64,000 nt of DNA from Saccharopolyspora erythraea (GTDB lineage Bacteria; Actinomycetota; Actinomycetes; Mycobacteriales; Pseudonocardiaceae). The notes under the pieces are model-generated. The model was not told the DNA's origin. It saw only the letters and a program-made list of their open reading frames with translations, and did no database searches. Numbering within the stretch: the stretch's first letter is position 1; the number at the start of each line of letters is the position of its first letter. Location: assembly GCF_018141105.1 (NCBI RefSeq), contig NZ_CP054839.1:1860001-1924000 (forward strand), written 5' to 3'. The translations under genes and the position numbers were made by a program. Below, one piece after another: positions 9,552 to 18,584 of the stretch.

Positions 9552-10997
9552 TCAGCGGCGCATGAACGGCGGGATGTCGACGTCGTCGTCGTTGTCGTCG
9601 GTGACCGGCACCGCCCGGTTCGGCAGCGAGCCGCTCATGCCCCCGTGGGACGGGTATCCGCTGCCGCCGGTACGGGTGGGCACCGACACGCTCGGCCCGG
9701 CTCCGTCGCTGCCGAGGACCGCGGAGCGCTGCGCGAAACCGCCGCGCTGGTCGGTGGATTCGCGCTGTTCCGGCTGCGGCTGGGGCCGCTCGGGCTCCTG
9801 GTGCTGCGCCGGTGCGGGCGCCTGCTGCTGCGGCGGCTCGGGCTGCGGCTGCGGTTCCGGCTGGGCCGGAGGCTGCGGGGGCGCGGGCTGCTGCGCGACG
9901 GGCTCGGGCGCCGGGGCCTGCTGCGGCGGCGCGGGCTCGGGCTCCGGCTTGCTGCCGACGACCTGGCCCTCGGTGACGCGGCCCGCCTCGCCGGAGGCGA
10001 CCGCGTCGCGGGAGCCGACCTTGGTCGGTTCGAGCTTCTTGTGCGTCGGGGTGCCGGCGTCGAAGCCCGCGGCGATCACGGTCACCCGGACCTCGTCGCC
10101 CAGCGAGTCGTCGATCACCGTACCGAAGATGATGTTGGCCTCGGGGTGCGCGGACTCCTGCACCAGCGAGGCGGACTCGTTGATCTCGAACAGGCCCAGG
10201 TCCGAACCGCCCGCTATGGCCAGCAGCACGCCGTGCGCGCCCTCCATGGACGCCTCCAGCAGCGGCGAGTTGATCGCCTTTTGCGCGGCCTGCACGGCTC
10301 TGCCCTCCCCGCGCGCCGAGCCGATGCCCATCAAGGCGCTGCCCGCCCCGGACATGACGCTCTTGACGTCGGCGAAGTCGAGGTTGATCAGACCGGGGGT
10401 GGTGATCAGGTCGGTGATGCCCTGGACACCGGAGAGCAGGACCTCGTCCGCCGAGCGGAAGGCGTCCATCAGGCTCACGCCGATGTCGCCGAGCTGCAGG
10501 AGCCGGTCGTTGGGGATGACGATCAGGGTGTCGCAGCAGTCGCGCAGCTCCTTGATGCCCTGCTCGGCCTGGTTGGCGCGCCGCTTGCCCTCGAAGGAGA
10601 ACGGCCGGGTGACCACGCCGATGGTCAGCGCGCCGAGCTTGCGCGCGACCGAGGCGATCACCGGTGCGCCACCGGTGCCCGTGCCGCCGCCCTCGCCCGC
10701 GGTCACGAAGACCATGTCGGCGCCCTTGAGGACCTCCTCGATCTCCTCCTTGTGGTCCTCCGCCGCCTTGTGGCCGACCTCCGGCGCCGCGCCCGCCCCC
10801 AGCCCGCGGGTGAGCTCCCGGCCGATGTCGAGCTTGACGTCGGCGTCGGACATCAGCAGGGCCTGCGCGTCGGTGTTCACCGCGATGAACTCGACACCCT
10901 TGAGCCCGACCTCGATCATGCGGTTCACGGCGTTGACGCCGCCACCACCGATGCCGACGACCTTGATCACCGCGAGGTAGTTGTGCGGGGGCGTCAT
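9552..10997 (-). CDS. ftsZ: Cell division GTPase FtsZ
   Basis: Tubulin-like GTPase that forms the Z ring. The product is 481 residues, longer than usual for actinobacterial FtsZ. The tubulin signature [10 protein letters not shown] is at residues 101-110, and [17 protein letters not shown] opens the nucleotide-binding fold. The T7 loop is [18 protein letters not shown]. After about residue 320 comes a long Pro/Gln/Glu-rich linker (about 100 residues), then the C-terminal peptide [12 protein letters not shown] that binds SepF. The ATG at 10997 gives the normal actinobacterial N-terminus ([12 protein letters not shown]). Unlike in relatives, ftsQ is not adjacent: about 14 kb of accessory genes separate them. 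Confidence 0.98.
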   Translation of the reverse strand: MTPPHNYLAVIKVVGIGGGGVNAVNRMIEVGLKGVEFIAVNTDAQALLMSDADVKLDIGRELTRGLGAGAAPEVGHKAAEDHKEEIEEVLKGADMVFVTAGEGGGTGTGGAPVIASVARKLGALTIGVVTRPFSFEGKRRANQAEQGIKELRDCCDTLIVIPNDRLLQLGDIGVSLMDAFRSADEVLLSGVQGITDLITTPGLINLDFADVKSVMSGAGSALMGIGSARGEGRAVQAAQKAINSPLLEASMEGAHGVLLAIAGGSDLGLFEINESASLVQESAHPEANIIFGTVIDDSLGDEVRVTVIAAGFDAGTPTHKKLEPTKVGSRDAVASGEAGRVTEGQVVGSKPEPEPAPPQQAPAPEPVAQQPAPPQPPAQPEPQPQPEPPQQQAPAPAQHQEPERPQPQPEQRESTDQRGGFAQRSAVLGSDGAGPSVSVPTRTGGSGYPSHGGMSGSLPNRAVPVTDDNDDDVDIPPFMRR

Positions 10998-11367
10998 CGG
11001 ATCCGCCTTCCTGATCGTGGCTCTGTGCTCTGGTGCTGATTCGACAGCCGGACTCTCGACGCCCGGGCGTTGTCAACCCCGTGCGGACGGTAGGCATCCC
11101 GATGCCTTTGAGTCCAGCAGCCACGCCGCGTGCCCTACCAGGTGTGTCGCGGCGCGCACAGAGCCGAGCTCGGTCCTCCCCTTGTCCGGTTCGCACGCCG
11201 GAGCGTGATCACCACCGAACACCGTACCCCGCGGGTGACGGCTGGGGACCAGGCACCGCGAGGTCGGGTTCGCGAGATTCGGCGAAAACACGACCGGAGG
11301 TGTCTGATTTGGCCGCGAGCATCGGTTCCACTGGTGAACAGCACGACGAACGAAGGGGAACCGACCG
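10998..11367. other. Intergenic region between ftsZ and first SDR gene
   Basis: This is the divergent regulatory region, 370 bp, at the ftsZ side of the first island. It has no gene I can support. On the minus strand a TTGACA (11071-11076) is a candidate -35 for ftsZ, but no convincing -10 lies at the right spacing. A 16-bp palindrome (11092-11107) and the self-complementary GACGCCCGGGCGT near 11059 are visible. AAGGGGA just before 11368 is the ribosome binding site of the SDR gene. Confidence 0.5.
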
Positions 11368-12285
11368 ATGAACGCACCACTGCACGGCAGGGTCGCGCTG
11401 GTGGCGGGAGCGACCCGCGGCGCGGGACGGGGGATCGCCGTGGAGCTCGGCGCGGCGGGAGCCACCGTGTACTGCACCGGACGGAGCACGCGGGAGCGGC
11501 GCTCGGACTACGACCGCCCGGAGACCATTGAGGACACCGCGGAGATGGTGACGGCCGCGGGCGGACGGGGCGTCGCGGTGGAGGCCGACCACCGCGAGCC
11601 CGACCAGGTGCGTGCGCTCGTCGAGCGGATCGACGCCGACTGCGGCAAGCTGGACGTCCTGGTCAACAACCTCGGCGGCGAGAACCTCACGGACTTCGGC
11701 GGGCCGCTGTGGGAACGCTCGCTGGACAACGGGATCCGGCGGCTGCGGGTGAGCATCGAGGCGCACATGATCACCAGCTTTCACGCGCTGGGGCTGCTGC
11801 ACCGGCGTCCGGGCGGGCTGTCGGTCGAGATCACCGACGGCACCGCCGAGGTCGACGGCGAGCACTACCGCGCCGAGACCGGCGCGTTCTTCGACGTCGC
11901 CAAGTTCACCGCGCACCGGATGGCGTGGGTGCAGGGCCAGGAGCTCAAGGCGCACGGCTGCACGGCGGTGTCGCTCACACCGGGCTGGCTGCGTTCGGAG
12001 CTGATGCTGGAGCTCTTCGGGGTCGCCGAGGAGAACTGGCGCGACGCGACGGCCGTCGAACCGCACTTCTGCATCTCGGAGTCCCCGCGCTTCGTCGGCC
12101 GTGCGGTCGCCGCGCTGGCGTCGGATCCGGATGTCGCGCGCTGGAACGGGCAGTCGCTCTCCAGCGGCGGGCTGGCGAAGGTCTACGGCTTCACCGACCT
12201 CGACGGCACGCAGCCGGACAGCTGGCGCTACGCCGTAGAGGTCACCTACGCGGGCAAGCCCGCCGACGACGCGGGATACCGGTGA
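11368..12285 (+). CDS. SDR-family protein, first of a tandem pair, catalytic Tyr replaced
   Basis: A 305-residue short-chain dehydrogenase/reductase fold protein. The cofactor-binding loop is VAGATRGAGRGIA (residues 12-24) and LDVLVNNLGGE is the NNAG-like segment. The YxxxK active site reads FFDVAK: Lys179 is kept, but the position of the catalytic Tyr is Phe175. The usual Ser region is VEITDGTA. The C-terminal third (TPGWLRSELMLELFGVAEENW, in part, and NGQSLSSGGLAKVYGFTDLDG) resembles the DHRS1-like bacterial SDR group. The gene overlaps the next, closely related SDR by 4 bp (GTGA). The substrate is unknown, and the residue change questions normal dehydrogenase activity. Confidence 0.85.
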   Translation: MNAPLHGRVALVAGATRGAGRGIAVELGAAGATVYCTGRSTRERRSDYDRPETIEDTAEMVTAAGGRGVAVEADHREPDQVRALVERIDADCGKLDVLVNNLGGENLTDFGGPLWERSLDNGIRRLRVSIEAHMITSFHALGLLHRRPGGLSVEITDGTAEVDGEHYRAETGAFFDVAKFTAHRMAWVQGQELKAHGCTAVSLTPGWLRSELMLELFGVAEENWRDATAVEPHFCISESPRFVGRAVAALASDPDVARWNGQSLSSGGLAKVYGFTDLDGTQPDSWRYAVEVTYAGKPADDAGYR

Positions 12286-13199
12286 ACGCCCCGCTGCGCG
12301 GCAAGGTCGCGCTGGTGGCGGGGGCGACCCGCGGAGCGGGCCGCGGGATCGCCGTGGAGCTCGGCGCGGCGGGCGCGACGGTGTACTGCACCGGTCGCAG
12401 CACCCGGGAGGGCCGCTCGGAGTACGACCGGCCGGAGACCATCGAGGAGACCGCCGAGCTGGTGTCGCGGGCCGGGGGTGAGGGCATCGCGGCCCGGGTC
12501 GACCACCTGGAGCCGGAACAGGTCCGCGGCCTCGCCGAGCGGGTCGACGCCGAGCGGGGGCGGCTGGACGTGCTGGTCAACGACATCGGCGGCGAGCACC
12601 TGATGGACTGGCACAAGCCGATCTGGGAGCAGTCGCTGGACAAGGGGCTGCGCAGGCTGCGGCTGGGCATCGACGCGCACATGATCACCAGCCACTTCGC
12701 GCTGCCGCTGATGATCCGCACGCGCGGCGGCATCGTCTTCGAGGTGACCGACGGCACCGCCGAGGTCAACGAGAAGTACTACCGCAGCGAAGGCGGGGCG
12801 TTCTTCGACCTCGCCAAGTTCTCCGCGCACCGGCTGGCCCGCGCCCAGGCCGAGGAGCTGGCGCCCCACGGCTGCACGGCGGTCTCGATCTCGCCGGGCT
12901 GGCTGCGGTCGGAGATGATGCTCGACGCCTACGGCGTCACCGAGGAGAACTGGCGCGACGCCACCGCCCGGTCGCCGCACTTCGCCATCTCCGAGACACC
13001 CCGCTACGTCGGCCGCGCCATCGCGGCGATGGCCGCCGACCCCGACGTGGCGCGCTGGAACGGGCAGTCGCTCTCCAGCGGCGGACTGGCGAAGGTCTAC
13101 GGCTTCACCGACCTCGACGGCACGCAGCCGGACGCCTGGCGCTACTGCCTGGAAGTCGAGTGGGCGGGAAAACCCGCCGACGTCACCGGCTACCGGTAG
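12282..13199 (+). CDS. SDR-family protein, second of a tandem pair, catalytic Tyr replaced
   Basis: A 305-residue paralog of the preceding gene, same length and alignable without gaps (MNAPLRGKVALVAGATRGAG against MNAPLHGRVALVAGATRGAG). It has the same Phe175/Lys179 arrangement (FFDLAK) in place of YxxxK, DVLVNDIGGE at the NNAG position and VFEVTDGTA at the Ser position. The GTG start at 12282 overlaps the upstream stop codon, so the two are translationally coupled. The near identity of long blocks, including the last 60 residues, indicates a gene duplication. A heteromeric pair is possible, since SDRs are dimers or tetramers. Substrate unknown. Confidence 0.85.
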   Translation: MNAPLRGKVALVAGATRGAGRGIAVELGAAGATVYCTGRSTREGRSEYDRPETIEETAELVSRAGGEGIAARVDHLEPEQVRGLAERVDAERGRLDVLVNDIGGEHLMDWHKPIWEQSLDKGLRRLRLGIDAHMITSHFALPLMIRTRGGIVFEVTDGTAEVNEKYYRSEGGAFFDLAKFSAHRLARAQAEELAPHGCTAVSISPGWLRSEMMLDAYGVTEENWRDATARSPHFAISETPRYVGRAIAAMAADPDVARWNGQSLSSGGLAKVYGFTDLDGTQPDAWRYCLEVEWAGKPADVTGYR

Positions 13200-13210
13200 C
13201 GGACGTGGCG

Positions 13211-13235
13211 CGGTAGCCGATCCGGCCGGCTACCG
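13211..13235. terminator. Inverted repeat between convergent genes
   Basis: CGGTAGCCG (13211-13219) pairs with CGGCTACCG (13227-13235) around a 7-nt loop. It lies just past the second SDR stop and covers the stop codon of the convergent WYL regulator. It could end transcription from both sides; there is no U-run. Confidence 0.5.
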
Positions 13236-14195
13236 GTAGAGGGCGGTGAGCCGGGAGGCGCTCTCGGTCATCCGCTCGCGCAGCGCGGCGGGTTCGACGA
13301 CCTCGGCCTCCGGGCCGAGCTCGAGCACCTGGTGGTAGGCGATGTCCAGGGACTCGACGGGCAGGGCGAGGGTGAGCCAGCCCTGCCCGTCGGGCTCGCC
13401 GGCGCCGTCGACCGCCTCGGCCACCCCGACGCGGTCGCCGGTGGCGTTGAGCTTGCGCAGGCCGTCGGGGCTGACGCGGACGGTGATGCGCGTCCGCAGC
13501 AGGGAGCGCGCGAACTCCGCCGACCGGTCGGCCCAGAACCCGGGCAGGTCGAAGGCGGTGTCGCGGTCGAAGGCGGCGTCGCCGACCTCGACGCGGTCGA
13601 AGCGGTCGACCCGGTACACCAGGAAGCGCTGCCCGCTGCGCGCCGCCAGGTACCAGACACCCGCCTTGAGGACCAGCCCGTACGGCTCGAGGTCGCGCCG
13701 GACCTCCTGCTCGCCGCGCCGGTACCACGCCGCGATCACGCGGTCGGACCACACCGCCCTGGCGACTTCCGCCAGCCGCGGCGGGGTTTCCGGCTCGCGG
13801 AACCAGCGGGGCGCGTCGAGGTGGAAGCGCTGCCTCACCCGGGCGGGCGCGTCGCGGAAGGGCGGCGCGAGCGCGGCCGAGGCCTTCAGGCGCGCGGCCG
13901 CGACCGCCTCGGACAGACCCATCTCGCCCGCAGGCCCGGGCACGCCCGCCAGGAACAGCGCCTCGGCCTCGGCGCGGTGCAGCCCGGTGAGCCGTGAGCG
14001 GTACCCGCCGACCAGCCGGTACCCGCCGCCGCGCCCGCGCTCGCTGTAGACCGGCACCCCTGCCTCCGACAGCGCCAGCACGTCGCGGGTGACGGTGCGC
14101 TCGGAGACCTCCAGCTCCCGCGCCAGCTCGGCCGCGGTCATGGTCCCCCGGGCCTGGAGCAGCAACACCAGTGAAATCAGTCTGGACGCACGCAT
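13230..14195 (-). CDS. WYL-domain transcriptional regulator (DeoR-type HTH)
   Basis: A DNA-binding regulator of 321 residues. The N-terminus (MRASRLISLVLLLQARGTMT, then AAELARELEVSERTVTRDVL) is a winged HTH of the HTH_11 class. The WYL domain shows RDLEPYGLVLKAGVWYLAAR and FLVYRVDRFDRVEV, and a WCX-like C-terminal domain follows. WYL proteins sense a nucleic acid or small ligand and often control stress or metabolic genes. The start at 14195 matches the family N-terminus; a GTG at 14231 would add 12 residues. It lies 54 bp downstream of the sugar permease genes on the same strand and faces the SDR pair; which it controls is unknown. Confidence 0.85.
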   Translation of the reverse strand: MRASRLISLVLLLQARGTMTAAELARELEVSERTVTRDVLALSEAGVPVYSERGRGGGYRLVGGYRSRLTGLHRAEAEALFLAGVPGPAGEMGLSEAVAAARLKASAALAPPFRDAPARVRQRFHLDAPRWFREPETPPRLAEVARAVWSDRVIAAWYRRGEQEVRRDLEPYGLVLKAGVWYLAARSGQRFLVYRVDRFDRVEVGDAAFDRDTAFDLPGFWADRSAEFARSLLRTRITVRVSPDGLRKLNATGDRVGVAEAVDGAGEPDGQGWLTLALPVESLDIAYHQVLELGPEAEVVEPAALRERMTESASRLTALYR

Positions 14196-14249
14196 CTCAC
14201 CGCGGAGACTACGACCGCCCACCGACACCACGTGCCGGTTCCGCGCAGG

Positions 14250-15125
14250 TCACTTGAGGCCGGTGGTCTTCAGCGACGCGACCAGCCAGCGCTGGCCGAC
14301 CAGGAACACCAGCACCGTCGGCAGCGCGGCCAGCATCGCCGCGGCGATGACGTAGTGCTGCTTGGACGCGTACTGGCCCTGCAGGGAGGCGATGCCGACC
14401 TGCACGACCCGCAGCGACTCGTCCTGGGCCACCGCCAGCGGCCACAGGAACGAGTTCCAGTTGGCCAGGAAGAACAGCACCGCCAGCGCGGCCAGCATCG
14501 GGCGGCTCAGCGGCAGGATCACGTGCCAGTAGATCCGCCAGTGCCCGCAGCCGTCGAGGTGGGCAGCCTCCTCCAGCTCGCGCGGCACGCCGAGGTAGAA
14601 CTGCCGGAGCAGGAAGATCCCGAAGGCGTTGAACAGCCCTGGCACGATCAGCCCGGCGTAGGAGTCGACCATCCCCAGGCCGCGCACCACGATGAACAGC
14701 GGCACCAGGATCACCGGCAGCGAGATCAGCAGGGTCGCGACGACCGAGGCGAAGGCGAACCCCCGGCCCCGGAAGGCCATCCGGGCCAGCGCGTAGGCGG
14801 CCATCGAGTGCAGGAACAGCGCGATGGCGGTGACCGTGACCGAGATGAACGCGCTGTTGGCCAGGTAGCGCAGGAACGGCACCTCGGTCAGCACGTAGAC
14901 GACGTTGTCGAGCGTCAGCTCGCTCGGCCATCCCGCCGAGTACAGCTCGGACTCCGGGCGGAACGCGGCCAGCAGCAGCCAGAGCAGCGGCGCGACGGTG
15001 GCGAACGCGATGACGTAGGCCGCCACCGCGCGGCCGGTGACCCGGTTCTCCCGCGCCGGGCCGGGATTCCGGCGCTGCCGGACCGCATCGGTGGACTCGG
15101 GGCCCGTTGTCCGGTTCTCACGCAT
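14250..15125 (-). CDS. ABC sugar importer permease (MalG-like)
   Basis: Inner-membrane permease of a carbohydrate CUT1-type importer, 291 residues. About six hydrophobic segments are seen, starting with AVAAYVIAFATVAPLLWLLL. The EAA loop reads EEAAHLDGCGHWRIYWHVILP, which docks the ATPase. The ATG at 15125 has GGGGAGGGC upstream and overlaps the preceding permease gene by 8 bp. With the MalF-like gene (15118-16053) and the binding protein (17225-18565) it forms one importer. No ATPase gene is present, so a shared MsiK-type ATPase elsewhere is likely, as in other actinobacteria. The transported sugar is unknown. Confidence 0.9.
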   Translation of the reverse strand: MRENRTTGPESTDAVRQRRNPGPARENRVTGRAVAAYVIAFATVAPLLWLLLAAFRPESELYSAGWPSELTLDNVVYVLTEVPFLRYLANSAFISVTVTAIALFLHSMAAYALARMAFRGRGFAFASVVATLLISLPVILVPLFIVVRGLGMVDSYAGLIVPGLFNAFGIFLLRQFYLGVPRELEEAAHLDGCGHWRIYWHVILPLSRPMLAALAVLFFLANWNSFLWPLAVAQDESLRVVQVGIASLQGQYASKQHYVIAAAMLAALPTVLVFLVGQRWLVASLKTTGLK

Positions 15126-16053
15126 CGAATCGCCCTCCCCGCGTCAGCGCGAACAGGCCCGCGGTCACCGCGCCGAGCACCAGCACCAGCAGGGCGCAGA
15201 TCGCCGCGGCGTAGCCGAAGCGGCCGAACTGGAACGCCTGTTGGTAGGCGTAGAAGACGATGGTCGAGGTCGAGTTGGCGGGTCCGCCCGAGGTGGTCAC
15301 GAAGACCAGGTCGAACGCCTGCAACCCGGTCACGGCGTTGATGGTCGCGGTGACCAGCACGAAGAAGCTCGTCGGCCGCAGCATCGGCCAGGTCACGTGG
15401 CGGAACCGCTGCCACGCGCCCGCACCGTCCACAGTGGCCGCGTCGTAGTACTCGCGCGGGATGTCCTGCAGACCGCCCAGGAAGATCAGCATCTGGTAGC
15501 CCATCAGGAACCACACGCTGATCAGCACCAGCGTGAACAGCGCCAGGCCAGGGTCGCCCAGCCAGGAGATCCCGTCCAGGCCGACCGCGGCGAACATCCT
15601 GCTGACCACGCCGGTCTTGTCGGTGAGCATGAACTGCCACATCAGGCCGATGACGACCAGGCTGCACGCGTTGGGCAGGAACAGCGCGGCGCGCACCGCG
15701 CCGACGCCCGGGAACCGGTCCTTGACCAACAGCGCCAGCCCGAGCGCGGCGAAGAAGGTCAGCGGCACGAACAGCACCGCGTAGGTGGCCGTGATGCCGA
15801 AGCTGCGCCAGAGCAGCCCGTCTCCGGCCATCAGACGGAAGTTGTCCAGTCCGGCCCAGCTCACGTTGCCGAACCCGTCGACGTCGAACAGCCCGACCAC
15901 CAGCGCCAGCGCGGTCGGCACCGCGACGAACAGCAGCAGGCCCACGCCGTCCGGGGCCAGGAAGGCGAAGGCGGCGGCCGAGTCGTCCCGGCGGCGGCCG
16001 GTGCGGCGGGCCGGGGATCTGGTCGCGGTCGGCTCGGTCAGCGTTGCGCTCAT
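15118..16053 (-). CDS. ABC sugar importer permease (MalF-like)
   Basis: A 311-residue membrane permease, partner of the MalG-like protein. Hydrophobic helices include FAFLAPDGVGLLLFVAVPTA and TATYAVLFVPLTFFAALGLA. The EAA-like loop is EYYDAATVDGAGAWQRFRHV. The start at 16053 is set by GGAG five nt upstream; longer in-frame starts lack support. Its 5' untranslated region abuts a tnpB remnant on the other strand, which separates it from the binding-protein gene that would normally precede it. Expression must come by read-through or from a promoter inside the remnant. Confidence 0.9.
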   Translation of the reverse strand: MSATLTEPTATRSPARRTGRRRDDSAAAFAFLAPDGVGLLLFVAVPTALALVVGLFDVDGFGNVSWAGLDNFRLMAGDGLLWRSFGITATYAVLFVPLTFFAALGLALLVKDRFPGVGAVRAALFLPNACSLVVIGLMWQFMLTDKTGVVSRMFAAVGLDGISWLGDPGLALFTLVLISVWFLMGYQMLIFLGGLQDIPREYYDAATVDGAGAWQRFRHVTWPMLRPTSFFVLVTATINAVTGLQAFDLVFVTTSGGPANSTSTIVFYAYQQAFQFGRFGYAAAICALLVLVLGAVTAGLFALTRGGRFDA

Positions 16054-16121
16054 TGGGCTCCAATCAGCGGAGATCCCAGCTCCGGCCGTGGGGAGGAAAC
16101 CTCTCCCGAAAGCCCTTCCAA

Positions 16122-17249
16122 GCGCGCAGCGAGGCATGGGATCGCGAGCAGCGGCGGGTGAACTACGCCGCCGCCTCGGCGATGCTCACCGCGTGGAAGA
16201 AGACCGACGACCTGACGTTTCTCAACGAGGTGTCGTCGGTGCCGTTGCAGCAGGCGCTGCGGCATCTGCAGAGCGCGTTCGCGTCGTTCATCGCCAAACG
16301 AGCGAGGTACCCGCGTTTCAAGTGCCGCAAGAAGTCCAGGGCGTCGGCCGAGTACTCCCGGTCGGCCTTCCGGTGGCGTGATGGTCGATTGTCGCTGGCC
16401 AAGATGGTCGAGCCGCTGAACATCGTGTTGTCGCGGCCCCTGCCAGAGGGTGCGGAGCCTTCGACGGTCACGGTGTCGCGAGACGCCGCTGGCCGTTGGT
16501 TCGTGTCCATCCTGGTCGAAACCAGCGTCGAGCACCTGCCCGCCACCGACAACGCTCTCGGCGTCGATGCGGGGATCGAGTCCCTGGCCACCTTGTCGAC
16601 CGGGGAGAAGATCGCCAACCCTCGGCACGAACGCCGCGACCGGAAGCGCCTGGCAAAGGCTCAACGGGACCTCCACCGCAAAGCCAAGGGCAGCAACAAC
16701 CGGGAGAAGGCAAGCCTCAAGGTCGCCCGCATCCACGCACGGATCGCCGACCGGCGGCGAGACCACCTGCACAAGCTCACCACTCGACTCGTCCGTGAGA
16801 ACCAAACGGTCGTGATCGAGGATCTCAACGTGTCGGGCATGCTCGGCAACGGCAAGCCGGCGCGTGCGATCTCCGATGCTTCGTGGTCGCAGTTCCGCTC
16901 GATGCTGGAGTACGAAGCCGCGTGGTACGGCCGTGAGGTGATCGCGGTCGATCGGTGGCTGCCTTCGTCGAAGACATGCTCGGTGTGCGGCCAGGTCGCT
17001 GACGCGATGTCGCTTCGCGTGCGGTCGTGGGTCTGCACCTGCGGCGCGGACCATGACCGCGACGTCAACGCAGCGCGCAACATCTTGGCCGCCGGACTGG
17101 CGGTTGCAGCCTGTGGAGACGGTGTAAGACCCGCCCGGCGAAAGCCGGAACGGCAACTGTCGGCGAAGCAGGAAACCCAACCCGCGAGGGTCGGGACCTA
17201 CGGCCTTCGGGCGTGTAGGGGACGTCAATGGATCGCCGCTCCGTCGTAG
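16122..17249 (+). pseudogene. tnpB: 5'-truncated TnpB (IS200/IS605-family RNA-guided nuclease)
   Basis: Homology to TnpB begins at ARSEAWDREQRRVNYA; about 30-40 N-terminal residues of the family (the RLYP-type start) are missing. The rest is open to 17249. RuvC I is LGVDAGIESLATLS, RuvC II is VVIEDLNVSGML, the zinc finger is CSVCGQ...CTCG, and RuvC III is DHDRDVNAARNI, so the three acidic residues remain. The 26 residues encoded before 16122 (from a TTG at 16044) are the antisense of the MalF start and not TnpB-like. No tnpA is near. It lies antisense between the binding-protein and permease genes of a sugar importer. Probably inactive for binding because of the missing N-terminus, but this is untested. 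Confidence 0.8.
17190..17228 (+). mobile_element. Right end of IS200/IS605-type element
   Basis: After the conserved part of tnpB the sequence forms a hairpin, CCTACGGCC-TTCG-GGCGTGTAGG (17197-17219), and ends GGGGACGTCAA at 17228, the usual form of an IS605-family right end ending TCAA. In intact elements this is also the 3' scaffold of the omega RNA, and the next bases act as guide. Here the next bases are the 3' end of the solute-binding-protein gene. The stop codon of that gene (17225-17227) lies in the TCAA of this end. No matching left end is visible. Confidence 0.65.
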
Positions 17250-18565
17250 GTCGACAGGAAGGTGTCGATCTGCTCGGCCGCACCGGCCGCGGCTTCGGCG
17301 GGGTCGCCGCCGTCGAGCTGGCAGGACTGCAGTGCGTCGGAGATCGCGCGGTAGACCTCGGGCGGGTAGCGGGGTTCCGGCCGCGCCTCGGCCATCACCT
17401 GGTCGGCGAAAACCCGCATCGGCCCGTCGCCGAAGGCGCCGCGCTCCTCGGCCGCGCGGCGCACCGAGTAGCGGGGCGGCAGGTTCGACTTGGCCTCGGT
17501 GTTCCAGCGGCGCATCCGGTCGATGCACGAGGGTTCGAAGCTGCCGAGCGCCCAGGCGACGAACTCAGCGGCGGCCTCGGGGTTGGCGCCCTTGGCGTTG
17601 GCCACCAGCGCCCAGCTGCCCAGGACCGTGGTGTAGGCACCGCCGGGCGGGGCGGGCATCGGGACGACGCCGTAGCGGAAGTCCGGTGCCTGCTCGGCGA
17701 TCTCGGCGATGCCCCAGATCCCGGTCTGCTGCATCGCGCAGAAGCCGTCGGCGATGTTGGAGATGGTGTCGTTGCCGCCTTCGCCCTGCACGCGGCGCGG
17801 CGCCGAGCCCGCGCGCACCGCGTCCTGCCAGAACCGCAGGGCGTCGTGCACTCCCGCGCCGTTGAACGCCGCGCGGCGCTGATCCGGGGTGAACACCTCT
17901 CCACCGGACATCCACATGCACTGGTACCAGGTGAAGTTCTGGTAGTAGCCGGGATTGGTCTCGAAGAGCATGCCGAAGCGCTCCGGGGTGGTGAGCCGTT
18001 CGGCGAGGCCCAGCAGGTCGTCCCAGGTGCGCGGCAGATCTCCTTCGGAGAGCCCGGCTTGCTCGAACGCGCGCTCGCCGTAGTACAGCGCCAGCGGCTC
18101 GATCTCCATCGGCAACCCGTAGACGCGCCCGTCGACCAGCCGCGTTTCCAGCACCTCCGGCAGGAAGTCCTCGCGTGCGCCGGGCGGCAGGTGCGGGGTG
18201 ATGTCGGCCAGCGCTCCCCCGTTGTAGTAGCGCAGGAAGTCGCCGGGGCTGAGCAGGAAGACGTCGGGACCGGCACCGGCGCTGAACGACGTCTGCAACG
18301 TGGGACCGGCCTTGTAGTCCTTGTTCGGCACGTAGCGCAGCCGGACCTTGACGTCGTGGGTGGCGTTCCAGTCCTCGGCGAGCTGGACGAACCAGTCGCT
18401 CTGGCTCTTGGTCTGCCCGCCCGGCCCGTAGAAGTTCCACAGGCTGATCTCGCGGGGATTCCGTCGCGGCGCGCAGCCGACGAGCGCGGGCCCGGTGACG
18501 GCGGCCGCCCCGACGCCGCGCAGGAAACCGCGGCGGCTCAACCCCGGACCGGACTCCGTCACCAT
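17225..18565 (-). CDS. Sugar ABC importer solute-binding lipoprotein (family 1)
   Basis: Extracellular binding protein of 446 residues for a CUT1 sugar importer. The N-terminus has a twin-arginine motif (SRRGFLRG) and a lipobox ALVGC with the lipidated Cys at about residue 31, so it is probably exported by Tat and lipid-anchored. ISLWNFYGPGG, GPDVFLLSPGDFLRYY and a Trp/Tyr-rich cleft segment (NFTWYQCMWMSGGEVF) follow the family pattern. The last codons read into the right end of the tnpB element, which provides the TGA, so the native C-terminus may have been altered. A LacI-type operator lies 20 bp upstream of the ATG. Confidence 0.9.
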   Translation of the reverse strand: MVTESGPGLSRRGFLRGVGAAAVTGPALVGCAPRRNPREISLWNFYGPGGQTKSQSDWFVQLAEDWNATHDVKVRLRYVPNKDYKAGPTLQTSFSAGAGPDVFLLSPGDFLRYYNGGALADITPHLPPGAREDFLPEVLETRLVDGRVYGLPMEIEPLALYYGERAFEQAGLSEGDLPRTWDDLLGLAERLTTPERFGMLFETNPGYYQNFTWYQCMWMSGGEVFTPDQRRAAFNGAGVHDALRFWQDAVRAGSAPRRVQGEGGNDTISNIADGFCAMQQTGIWGIAEIAEQAPDFRYGVVPMPAPPGGAYTTVLGSWALVANAKGANPEAAAEFVAWALGSFEPSCIDRMRRWNTEAKSNLPPRYSVRRAAEERGAFGDGPMRVFADQVMAEARPEPRYPPEVYRAISDALQSCQLDGGDPAEAAAGAAEQIDTFLSTYDGAAIH

Positions 18566-18584
18566 CGCGCCCCCAACGCCTGGA

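Noticed and set aside
16044-16121. TnpB start at TTG 16044
   Set aside because: The first 26 residues are the antisense of the MalF ribosome site and start and do not resemble a TnpB N-terminus, so the gene is treated as 5'-truncated.
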